Assembly (NCBI GenBank): GCA_003550305.1
Contig: QKYT01000012.1
Location: forward strand, 258,495 to 322,494
From: Glomus cerebriforme
Lineage: Eukaryota; Glomeromycota; Glomeromycetes; Glomerales; Glomeraceae
Length of the DNA: 64,000 nucleotides
Direction of reading: 5' to 3'
Of the stretch, positions 10,197-25,096 are shown piece after piece. The position numbers were made by a program, and so were the translations under genes. Under the pieces are notes generated by a model. That model was not told the DNA's origin. It was given only the letters and a program-made list of their open reading frames with translations, and searched no databases. Each line of letters begins with the position of its first letter. Position 1 is the first letter of the stretch.

Positions 10197-12410
10197 TTGT
10201 AAAAATTTTTCGTGTACAATATTTTTAATATTATATCGAAAAATGGAAAAAATAATATAATTTTTTTTCGCGTAACATTTTTTAAAATTGAGATATATAA
10301 ATTCTGACCAGTAGAAATTTCTTATCGATTTATGGTTTTGATTGGCCAGATCTTTTTTGTATGATACAAACATACGAACGGAATATACCAGACCAATAAC
10401 TTGAAACACCGAAAAATTTTCACTTCTTTTTTTTCTAAATTGGGAACTTGTCAATGCGTTTATTAAAGTTTAATACAGACAATCAAAAATTAAAACGTTT
10501 CATGTTAATAAATGAAAATGAGTTTCTTATTTTATTCTCTTGTAAATTTGTATTTGAATATGATTATATATTTGCACATTTTACACAACATAATAATATC
10601 CCAAGAATTTGGATAATGCAAGAGAATTCTAAAAAATTTTTTTTCGGATTTTTATATATATATATAATATATTTATTTACATTGTTTCAAAAAAAAAAAA
10701 AGAATTTCGATCTTGTTCTTTGAAAAAAAAATTAATTTAAACACGCGACTTTTAGTTATTTCTTTGTCGTTGTAACGATACATAAATTCATACATTTGCA
10801 TTGCCACACGGAGCTTTCGCGTTACTGCATGCATAAAATTTCTATTTATAACAATAAATTTTAAATAAAACGTAATTATGCGTCAAAAGAACTGAAATGT
10901 AAACGTCCAAGACTCATGTGATGTAAAAGTATTTTCCAATCAAAAAAGTGGAGGTAAATGTTAGTTAATTAAAATACTTAATTTCCTAAATTAACTCACT
11001 TTTTTTTAAAATGATATGCGCCCGGCAAAGATGGCGCTTGAAAATTACCATATAAGTAATTTTCATCCCCAAATTTATATTAATTGAAAACAAAAAAAAA
11101 GATTGGCCCGAAATTGTAAATTCCATTTCCGCATTATTTGCATTCTATGCATTCTTTACAATTTATGCGGATCTTCTAATCCTGGTAAATTTGATAAAAT
11201 AATACCCATATACTTGATGATAATCTGGTCGTAAATAGTAATTGGTGGAAATTATAATAATTTAGGCGGGAATTATTTGTTTGTATTAGATGAAACGCTA
11301 AAAAAAAATGCTTGTTTAAAATTATATTACAAATTAATAATAAATTATTTATTACCTAATAATAATCTATTATTTGAATATTACTATTTGTTTGATTGCG
11401 ACTGGCTAACCGTCACATTATAGGATATCATATTACGCGTAGTATTAATATTGTTATATTGTTGTATTAATTTATTGTAGTTATTTTATTATTTTATTAT
11501 TAACGATCCGATTTAAATGATTTAAATCAAATAAATCAAATAAATCAAATAAAAAAAAATCATTTGAAAATCTTGAGGACGTGAAATTAATGATAGAAAT
11601 TTTGTTTGTTTTTATACATAAAAAAAAATTCATTATAAACCTGTTTAAATTAAAACACTAATTAAAAAAAAAAATTTCTCTTGATGGCTTTTTTTTTTAA
11701 CAGGATTTTTTTTGATAAAAAACAAAATACTTGAAGTAATATTATTAGATGTGTTACCAGATCATCGTACTATATTTTATAAAATCAACAACATTTCAAA
11801 TTTGTATTACTAAATTATAATTTGTAATACCCTAAACTCCATATTACTTTCAAAAGAGTGGAAAAGAGTGGCTGTTTCAAGTGTATTACAGGTATATATA
11901 TATATATATAAAAATGAATATATATATATATATATATTATTTCTTTTTCGTTTTACGGAGTTTTTTTTTTTGTTTTTTGTGAGACTTTCAAATATAGATT
12001 TGAGTAATATTTTGATCTATATTACCCTTGTAATTTCAACTTTCTGAAAACCTTCTACAAAAAGGTTCAGCACTTTTCTCCCCTCTCAACGCAAGAGAAA
12101 CGATGCCATTTACTTGCTTTCCTTATATTACCATATAATCGATTTATTCCACTTTCATTTCTTTTCTACTTTACCTAAATATTAAGAATCTTCTCTTGCT
12201 TTTTTTTTCGTTTCTTCGTCTTTTTTTTTGCAAATAATATAAATACTACACTAAAAAATATAATAACTTTACTCATCTGAATAAATCTTTTTAAAAGAAA
12301 AAAGTGTAAAAATTGTACAAAAGCTTTGTTCATATTTCTCTTAGATTTTTTTTTTTCCTTTGAACTATTTTATTTTTATTTTATTTTTTTTTCTTTAGAC
12401 CTTTTTTTTT
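10197..12410. other. Divergent intergenic region between MFS and PUF genes
   Basis: Contains the 5' flank of the minus-strand MFS gene and the 5' flank or 5' UTR of the plus-strand PUF gene. Simple repeats occur at 11516-11552 (AAATCAAAT units) and 11893-11938 (two TA tracts). The 12.0-12.4 kb part is pyrimidine-rich (poly-T with TTTC/TTCTT). No coding frame is supported. Confidence 0.5.
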
Positions 12411-13145
12411 NNNNNNNNNNNNNNNNNNNNNNNNNNNNNNNNNNNNNNNNNNNNNNNNNNNNNNNNNNNNNNNNNNNNNNNNNNNNNNNNNNNNNNNNNN
12501 NNNNNNNNNNNNNNNNNNNNNNNNNNNNNNNNNNNNNNNNNNNNNNNNNNNNNNNNNNNNNNNNNNNNNNNNNNNNNNNNNNNNNNNNNNNNNNNNNNNN
12601 NNNNNNNNNNNNNNNNNNNNNNNNNNNNNNNNNNNNNNNNNNNNNNNNNNNNNNNNNNNNNNNNNNNNNNNNNNNNNNNNNNNNNNNNNNNNNNNNNNNN
12701 NNNNNNNNNNNNNNNNNNNNNNNNNNNNNNNNNNNNNNNNNNNNNNNNNNNNNNNNNNNNNNNNNNNNNNNNNNNNNNNNNNNNNNNNNNNNNNNNNNNN
12801 NNNNNNNNNNNNNNNNNNNNNNNNNNNNNNNNNNNNNNNNNNNNNNNNNNNNNNNNNNNNNNNNNNNNNNNNNNNNNNNNNNNNNNNNNNNNNNNNNNNN
12901 NNNNNNNNNNNNNNNNNNNNNNNNNNNNNNNNNNNNNNNNNNNNNNNNNNNNNNNNNNNNNNNNNNNNNNNNNNNNNNNNNNNNNNNNNNNNNNNNNNNN
13001 NNNNNNNNNNNNNNNNNNNNNNNNNNNNNNNNNNNNNNNNNNNNNNNNNNNNNNNNNNNNNNNNNNNNNNNNNNNNNNNNNNNNNNNNNNNNNNNNNNNN
13101 NNNNNNNNNNNNNNNNNNNNNNNNNNNNNNNNNNNNNNNNNNNNN
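12411..13145. other. Assembly gap (735 N)
   Basis: Run of undetermined bases inside the 5' part of the PUF gene. It hides the start codon and the first coding segment. Confidence 0.95.
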
Positions 13146-13146
13146 T

Positions 13147-16100
13147 TTAGACCCTGATTATCCAGCATTTTTTTATGCCAATTCACGTCTTGATCCTAGA
13201 CTCCCACCTCCTCTATATACCCCAGGACAATCTTGGCAATTATGGACAGGTGGCGGTGGTTTAGGTGGTCTAAACAATAAATCTAATAGTGGTTCTTCTA
13301 ATCAACCACCAAAATCTAAAATTTTGGAAAAATTTAGAGGTTTGGGTATGTATCAGATATTTATTTTTTTTAAAAAAAAATCTTGGTGTAAAAAAAAAAA
13401 GATAGAGAAATGGTAAAAATACTACTATTACTACTATAAACTATAAAAAGAAATATGAAACGGGACTAAATATAACAACAATTTCCATATTTGTTAAATA
13501 CACGAGTTTTTAAATATGACATATTTTTGCTCATTTTACATTGTACAAACCGTTCAAATCTATTTTGATAAATATTTTTTATTTATAAACTCTGTCTAAC
13601 AAATTTATTTACTTTACTTTGATGTCGTTGTCTATCAATTTATTAGATGCGGATGATGATTTCTTACGCGAACATCCTTTAGATCAAAGTTTAGAACCGG
13701 AAAATCATTCAACATTTGGAGTTCAACAAGATTTTTCCAATGAAACTGGTGCTCAATATGAACAATTCGCTCCCCATGGCAGCAGTGCTGCGTCGCTTTG
13801 GCGAAATGAATTGACATCTCCACCACCTCAAGGAATAGGGGTTAATAATGATCCTCACTCACCAAATAAACGGAAAAATTTAGTAGATATGATTCAAGAG
13901 GATTTTCCACGAACACCTTCTCCAATGTATGCTCTCAGACAAGCTCAAGCACGAGAACGTCAAGCACTTGCTGAAGCCAATGTAGTTTCATCAAACGCTC
14001 CGGTTGATATGGGAAATGATACGTTTGATGTTCATGACCTTAGATCTGCCCTTGAATTTGAGGATCCACTTGGTCACTCGAATCATTATTCAAATTTACG
14101 GATTCCACAAAGTGATGAAGAACATATGAAATCCGTTGTGAATGCTGCATTAGATGAATCAGATTATGAACATCGAATAGGAGCTTATACAAGAGGAACT
14201 TCGCCACCACCACCTCTTCGTACTAAATTTTCTCCACCGCCTCGTGCTTCGTCTACACCTCCTACTCAAAATCATTTTCGTAATCATAGCCTTAATTTTC
14301 CACAAGAATTTCATGGTGATTTGTCCCATAATGATCTATACTATAATTTAAAAAATTTGGAAGGAACTGTATGTATTATTATTTTGACCAGAGTTTTTTT
14401 TAACGCAAAAATTAATTATTCCTTATTTATTTCTTAGGATGATTATGAAGCTATTCAACAAGCTCATCTTATCCGTCAACAACAACTTAAACAACAACGT
14501 TTGAAATTGCAACAATCACAATATAGTTCTTTATTTAACGATAATCCCACTTCGACTGGGTATCAATATGGACTTGGTGGTAATTATTTTTTCCACACAT
14601 ATATATTAATTTATCTATTAAATCTCTTGTTCGTTCATTAACTTTCTTTTTTATTTTTTCCTTCTTTTTTATATATTTAGATCATTATAATTCTGTATGG
14701 GATGCACGTGAAGAGGCTGTTCTAAGTCGAAATCTTCTTTCGGCTGATTTAGCATATGGTCGTAGTAATTCTTTAAGTGGTTTAAGTTCTGGACGAGGAT
14801 CTATTGATTATCAAAAAGCACTTCAACAACAACAACTTAGTTCGATCGGTGGTAGTAGAACTGAACAATTATTATCGTCTGAATATGGTACTACAAAACC
14901 TAACCCATATTATAGTTCATCTAATCTTAGCAATAATGGTGGTTTAAGTTCTCTCGCACAAACTCGTGCAAGTCTTGCCGAGAAAAATTTACGTATACAA
15001 TCTCAACAGCTATTACTTCAACAGCAACAACTTAAGCAACAACAAATGATGCTTGCTCGAGAACAATTGTTAAGACATCATCATTCCGCTGAATATTTGA
15101 ATGGTATTGGTGGATACGGTGGTATTTCTAGTGGACGTCGTAGTCATGATTTGAGTTCTAGCATTTCAGATCCTGGTCATGGAATGAGAAGTCCTTTATT
15201 AGAGGAATTTAGAAATAATAAGAATAAGAAATATGAACTTAAAGTAATTAAGATTTTATTTATTTATTAATTTTAACGTTGTTAAATCTTTTATTTATTT
15301 ATTTTTTTCTCAAGGATATTGTTGGTAATATTGTCGAATTCAGTGGCGATCAGCATGGATCACGATTTATTCAACAAAAATTAGAAACTGCAAATAGCGA
15401 AGAGAAACAATTAGTTTTTGATGAAATTCTTCCTAATGCTTTGCAATTGATGACTGATGTTTTTGGCAATTACGTAATTCAAAAATTCTTTGAACACGGA
15501 AATCAAATGCAGAAGACAATCTTGGCTAAACAAATGGAAGGTCATGTTCTGTCTTTGGCATTGCAAATGTATGGATGTCGTGTTGTTCAAAAGGTATAAA
15601 ATGACTTAATAAATTTAAAAAAAAAAATTTTTTTTTAACTAATATTCATTTATTAAAAATTAACCTTCATATTTGTTTTTTTTTGTCAGGCTCTCGAACA
15701 TGTTCTTACTGAACAACAAGCTACTTTGGTTAAAGAGCTTGACGGACATGTACTCAAATGTGTTAAGGATCAAAATGGCAATCACGTCATTCAAAAAGCT
15801 ATTGAACGTGTCCCAGCTGAACATATTCAGTTTATCATTAATGCTTTCCATAGTCAAGTTTATAATCTTGCTACACATCCTTATGGCTGTCGTGTAATTC
15901 AGCGTATGTTTGAACATTGTACTGATGAACAAACGGTAAGAATATATATTTTTATTGCAAGTTTTTTTTTTTTTTNAAAAAAAAAAANAAAAATACACGT
16001 TATTTTTTTTAAATGCTTAATTTTTAAAAAAATTTGATTATAGAAACCACTTTTAGAGGAACTTCATCGGTATACTCAAACTTTAGTCCAAGACCAATAC

Positions 16101-16908
16101 GGGAATTATGTCATTCAACATGTTTTAGAGCGTGGAAAGGCAGCCGATAAATCGATGGTTGTAGCAAAAGTACGAGGCAATGTCCTACAAATGTCGAAAC
16201 ATAAATTTGCTAGTAACGTTGTAGAAAAATGCGTTGCTTATGGTAGTAAACGAGATCGCCAATTGTTAATCGAGGAAGTAATTATGACCAAACCTGATGG
16301 GTATTTATATAAATTTCCTTTTTTTTCTGTTTAATTATTTATTTAATTAAATAATTATAATTATATTAATTATTATTTTATAATTATGTTTTTTTAATAG
16401 TACATCACCTCTAATTTCGATGATGAAGGATCAATATGCTAACTATGTTGTTCAAAAAATGCTTGATGTAGTTGATGGTGAACAACGAGATTTATTAGTC
16501 GCAAAAATCAAGCCACATCTGCAATCGTTGAAAAAATATACTTATGGAAAGCATCTTATTTCAAGTAAGTTAAGATTATCGACTAACTAAATGATGTTAT
16601 TATCATCTCTCCGAAAAGAAAAAATTAGGGTTTCCTTTTTTTTCTTATTTAGTTTTTGTTATTATTCGTTAAATGCGTATTCTTGAACAGAGGTTGAAAA
16701 GCTTATGATCATCACAGAAAATCAGAAAAATCAAAACGGCGGTGGTCTTTCCATCGATGGAATGTCAAGTACCGGCCTAGTATCGCCTGTTAGTTCTACT
16801 ACACCTCTTAACACTGGAAATAATACTCCAGACATGTCTTCATCACCGGCTATCGGCCCTGTTACCAACGTACCCAGTAATACGCCTCATATGCCTGAAC
16901 AAATCTGA
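13147..16908 (+). CDS. Pumilio-family (PUF) RNA-binding protein, 5' end lost in gap
   Basis: Sequence-specific mRNA-binding regulator; PUF proteins bind 3' UTRs and usually repress translation or promote decay in the cytoplasm. Nine visible exons (13147-13345, 13647-14368, 14438-14579, 14681-15243, 15315-15593, 15690-15935, 16044-16300, 16401-16564, 16691-16908) give 929 residues in frame; the start lies in the gap. The N-terminal part begins [20 protein letters not shown], a segment typical of fungal/animal Pumilio. It is followed by low-complexity Gln/Ser/Pro-rich sequence. The C-terminal domain (visible residues about 543-862) has eight repeats with recognition motifs SRFIQ, NYVIQ, CRVVQ, NHVIQ, CRVIQ, NYVIQ, SNVVE, NYVVQ. 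A Ser/Thr/Pro-rich tail follows. Two Ns lie in an intron near 15976-15987. Confidence 0.95.
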
Positions 16909-18206
16909 AGAAATTTCCTAAACGATGTTATATATATTTTCTATTTAGAATCAGGTTTAGTTGGAAGTAAGGAAACAATATTAATTTATATATATAAATA
17001 TATATATTTTTTTTTATTTTTTTTTTTTTGCTTTTATATTTCTTTTTTTGCACGAACTATTTAACCTAATATTTTCTTGATGACAATAAGTATAATAAGT
17101 TGTTTGTATATATAATAACTAGTTTTTGTCATCAACTTTATATAAAATACAATATTACCCTTTTCTTTTATTTTCTGAACATATTTTTTTGACCTTTTCC
17201 CTTTTTTACTGTACAGGTTGTACTTAAAAATATTTATAAATATATACATACATTATATATTCTCCCCTTTTTCTTTTTACTTTGTTTAAAAACTTTTTCT
17301 TGTACGTACTATTTTTTTTATTTTATTTTTATATTTGCATAAAGCAAAAAAAAAAAAGAGAAAAAAAATTTTTTTTTTAATATTTTTTAAGTTATTTGAA
17401 TTATCTAAGTTGAAAATGTGAAACTATTTTACATAATGATATTTTATAAATAATTTTGTTTGTTAAATTGCAGTATTATCTTTTTTTTTTTTTTTTTAAA
17501 AAAAAAAAAATTCTGTTATTACTAAAATTTGCTTTAAATTATTAAGTATTATAAAGTGATGCAAACATTCCTAGTTATCTAATTAATTTTTCAGGGTATT
17601 AAATATATATCATTTTTTTTTTGTTTTTTTTAGTTAATAATTTGTTTTAATTTTACTATTTATATTAATTTTTTTTTTAATTTATAATTTAATAAATAAA
17701 AAAGAAATGGGGTTTATTATTATTTTTTTATTTTCGCTTGTGTCACGTGATTCTTTTGTTATTTTATAATTTTTATTTAATATATATATATATAAAAAAA
17801 AAAAAAAAAAGGTAATTTTTTTTTTGCGTGTCAAACGAAAAAAAAAAATACATAGATCACTATAAAAAGTTGATAAAAAAATGTTTCCGTTTGATAAAGC
17901 CCAACCCTTTATAAAGTTTTTTTTCGTTTCCCATTTGAAATTTCTGATTATGATAAAAAAAAATATTGTCTTGATTAAATATATTTTTTTTCTGTGATGA
18001 TTTTTTTTTACGAGGAAAAAGAGAGATATACATCGTCTAGTAAACAAGTCTCCTCGATTATTTTTTAGAAATGTATCCTTCAATCACCTAAAGTTCCAAA
18101 AAAAAAACAAATAATAATTTCCTTCGATTAAATTTCTCTAATTTCACTCTTCTAATAATTTATTTATTATTGTTATTATTTTTTCTTTTTCTAATAAATT
18201 AATTTG
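16909..18206. other. Convergent 3' region between PUF and Pps1-like genes
   Basis: Poly-T/poly-A rich sequence holding the 3' UTRs of both neighbours. A TGTATATA at 17105-17112, about 200 bases after the PUF stop, fits the predicted PUF target UGUANAUA, though such words are common in AT-rich DNA. TCACGTGA occurs at 17743-17750. The minus-strand frame at 17682-18083 is Phe/Lys/Ile homopolymer coding and is not called. Confidence 0.5.
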
Positions 18207-20460
18207 TTAAGCACCAACATAACACATATTTAAAGCATGAATTTCTTTAGCTAACCAAACCCAATTAATATTCATCCTTCCAGTTAACTTTTGTTCATAT
18301 TGTAACAATTCATACATAAATTTAAGGTTAGGTTGAATAATAACATTAAGTCTTCTAGCTCTAACATATAAATATGATGACACCAATGATCTACCAAGAT
18401 GTCTCATAATGTATGCGATTGTTATAGTAGCAGATCTAGATACTCCTACTCGACAATGAATCAATATACTACCATTTGATCGTCGAGCATTTTCTGTAAA
18501 ATAAATCAAAATTTAGTTATATAATTTCCCTCTACCATCTCACATCATCTTACTATTTACTTACCAATGAAATTAACACAAGAATCCAAATGATTCCATA
18601 AACTATCAATCCCATCATCATACAAATTATCCAAATAATATAATTCAAATTCCTTTTTATCTAATTTAGAATCTTCACCAACAGATAAAACATGGGTAAC
18701 TCCAAGAGCTTTTAACATACCAGCATTACATGCATGATTCAAGTTGCCAAGATATAAAAACGGTAAAATTCTGCTTGGAAAACTTCCTTCAAAAAATGGG
18801 GAAAAAAACCATGGAAACTTTTCATTATTTTCTATTTCTTTCTCTTGTAATTGTGATGATGAAGACGATGGTGATGTTGAAGGTAGTGAAGATAATGACT
18901 GTGAAGAGGATTGTGGAGATGATGGTGATGATGGCGAAGATAATTTTTTTTGTTCTAATTTTTTTCTTTCCCATACACGTTTCTCAATTGTTAATAACAT
19001 TGTTACATCATTGGAATATACAAAAAAACTTCTCGTCTTTTGTAATTTGATATATGCTTGTGGTAATTTAAGATTTTCATTAAACATTAAATAAGTTATA
19101 GCGAGTAAAGAAGTTTCTGTATATCCATCAGCACAATGAATTAATACTCTACGATCAAATTTATTTGATTGTGATGAAATAAATTCACACAAATCCATTA
19201 ATTTTGTTGCTATTGTATCAAATGCTGCTGCGTTATTGCATCCTACTCCAGATGATATACAATCAATATGAATAATATCATCCATTGGTGTTGGTCTACA
19301 TGTTGGTACATTTGCAAGTTGATCTGCAAAAACTTTCAATGCTGCTGTATCTGGCATTTCTGCAAGGTCATGTGATTCAATACAAATACTAAATTGATGC
19401 GGATTATCGTCTATCAATGATATTGCTGAATCTGCTGGATCCATATCACTTGATACTGGAACATCTTGAGTATTCCCTAGCTAAAACCCAAAATCCGAAA
19501 ATAATTAATGTCAAATTTTTTAAAAAAATAGATGATGATTATTTTAAACAAAGTTGTTTAAAGAATCATTAATATATTATTTACCCAAACGTTATGTGAA
19601 ATTTCAGATGCTGCAGTTAATAACCGCATTTCTTCTCTTTCTTGTTCCAAAAAATTAACTTTATTACGTATGATACCTTGTGTATCTATTGCAACAAGGT
19701 CTGGAAATTCCTTTTCAAAAAACGAAAATGAATCTATATAAAAAATGATCCATTTAATATACATATGATTGATCGATTAGGTATATATGTATATGCACTT
19801 ACCCAATATAACAAAAACTTCATAATCTATACCATTTGGATTTTCTTCGCGTAATGCTTGTTGAGCCCATGCAGCTTGTTTAGCAATTTCTAGTACAGAA
19901 TCATTCAACCCATTTTCACCATAAACAACAATATCCGACAATGTAGCATATTTAGCTACTTGGATTTTAAAATTCCGTAAATTAATTCCTTCACTATCAT
20001 TCATTTTTAAAAAAGTCCTGAGTTCATGACAACTATGATCACCATCATTTAAAATAGGTGGATTAAAAATATCGGATGGATAAACAGAACCGACTAATAA
20101 ACATTTTGAAGTTTGTTCCTCAGCTTGAACCACAGTCACACCACGATGCAGAGGAACAGGACTTTCTTGGATTCCAAAAAAACTATTTTGAGCTGGACTC
20201 GTTCCGTCCACACCATGTAACCACGGAAATAGAATATCATTTGGTAGTGGCGAACTGTGATAGGCTTCGTGAATAAGATAATATTGCGATCCACTTAAAG
20301 CTCTGATTGGAGGATCCTCACAAACAAAAGGAAACACATCGAATACAGAGGGCGAAGGAGATCTCACTGTTGCGGGTGAAGAAGGTGGTGGTGATAAAGG
20401 TGAAGAGGGAGGAGTAAAAGGAGACGCTGTTGGTTGTTGTTGTTGTTCTACTGCTGCCAT
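18207..20460 (-). CDS. PPS1: Dual-specificity protein phosphatase, Pps1-like
   Basis: Protein Tyr/Ser/Thr phosphatase; in budding yeast Pps1 is linked to S-phase control. Four exons (20460-19803, 19733-19585, 19480-18565, 18493-18207) give 669 residues. The N-terminus is Gln/Pro/Ser-rich. A first phosphatase-like region has IHCADGYTETS, with Cys at about 385 but Glu where the catalytic Arg of C-x5-R should be; the same HCADGYTET stretch is, as I recall, characteristic of Pps1 proteins. A Ser/Pro linker follows (minus-strand codons around 18850-18950). The C-terminal DSP domain carries the complete signature HCRVGVSRSAT (Cys 588, Arg 594), followed by AYIMRHLG and the NVIIQPNLKFM segment. So one pseudo-active and one intact active site are arranged as in Pps1. 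Confidence 0.9.
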
Positions 20461-21587
20461 TTTATTACCATAAGCTGAAAATAAAAAGAAAAAAATTTAA
20501 AACCCCCTTAAATAAATAATTACTTTTGCAGTCAAAAATTAATTGGATTGTTAAAATATTTAAAAGGTGTGACCAAAAAAAAAACGATAAAAAATTTTTT
20601 TTTTAACATTGAGGCATACTCGTGAGCATTTGTACAACCTAATTTAGTAATAACTAACTTTCCTTGCAGCCTCAATCTTTACTATTATTATCCTAAAGTT
20701 TATTTTTCGTGAAACAATAAAGAATTCATTATCGATCAACTCATTCTTAGTTTTGTTGGAGTTTCTTGGTCAATGCGTTCGTTCAAATTTGTGATTAATC
20801 AGATATAAAGAAATTTTCTCTCCCATATTTACACATTTAACAAATCTCAGTAGAACATTATATTTTTCATTTTTTTTTTCGAAGATATCGTGTGACAAGT
20901 TTATTCAGATATATTTACATATGTTTATACATGGAAATAACTATCAACCTAATCTATTATTGATACTGCCCTGCGAGAAACTGCACCAGGACTGACTGAT
21001 CATCTAAATTTAATTTTAACATTTCTAAATAAAGAATTATAAAATCATGTGATGGTAATGTTCTTGGTATCAGAATGTAATAAATTTTACAATTGGTAAT
21101 AAATAAAAAAAAGTTATCTTTATAATCATATATTATGTAATATAATTAATATAATGAATCTGATAATTTAAATTTATTTAACAATTCCATTTATTTTACT
21201 TTATAAAATTACATCTAATACTTATTACATATTATCTGTTATATAATTAGATAAAAATGTTAATTTAATTTAAATAATTATTTGAATTGACAAGATTGAA
21301 TTTGATTAAATTACTAATAAATTATAATTTATATTTGCGTTTTAAAGCAACTTTATATAGTATATAATTTTGTACTATAAAAACAAAAAAAATATATATA
21401 TAAATAATAATTTAATTAAGAGAAGAAACAGCATTATTTAAAAATAAATTGTTTAAATTTTAAAAACAAGTTATATATTTAAATTTAGTAATAATACAAT
21501 TTTCTCAGATTAGTTCTTAAATAAAATAAACAAATCCTAACAAAACCAAGCCTATAATTTAGGTATTTCTATATTATATATTAAGAA
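20461..21587. other. Intergenic region upstream of Pps1-like gene
   Basis: Holds the promoter of the minus-strand phosphatase gene and the 3' flank of the kinase/UPRT gene. The part 20600-21010 is less AT-biased and is the likely promoter/5' UTR; 21010-21560 is very AT-rich. No gene seen. Confidence 0.5.
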
Positions 21588-24885
<3,298 letters not shown>

Positions 24886-25096
24886 TATTTAATTCAATTT
24901 TCAATTTTCTCCGAATTTAAAAAGTAGAAAATTTTTGTGTAACACATTAAAACCTGATTTGTAAATTACATGTGACGTCACGTGCGACTGCATAATGCCA
25001 CCAAAATGCAATTTTAACAAAAAAAAAGGATTTTATTTCATCCGTCTGGAAAGAAATATATAAATTCAGAAACTACGTATTGTGTAAAAAACCAAA
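24886..25096. promoter_or_regulatory. Bidirectional promoter with overlapping CRE and E-box palindromes
   Basis: Only 211 bases separate the start codons of the divergent kinase/UPRT and dehydrogenase genes. At 24973-24984 the sequence TGACGTCACGTG joins a CRE-type palindrome (TGACGTCA) to an E-box (CACGTG). These are known bZIP and bHLH target words; binding is inferred. Confidence 0.5.

Noticed and set aside
11893..11938. Hairpin terminator or regulatory RNA
   Set aside because: It is just two TA microsatellite tracts.
12326..13186. Two long frames on both strands made mostly of X
   Set aside because: They are produced by the run of N, not by sequence.
18730..19094. Plus-strand frames of 106 and 116 codons
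   Set aside because: Antisense shadows of the Ser/Pro-rich linker of the Pps1-like gene.
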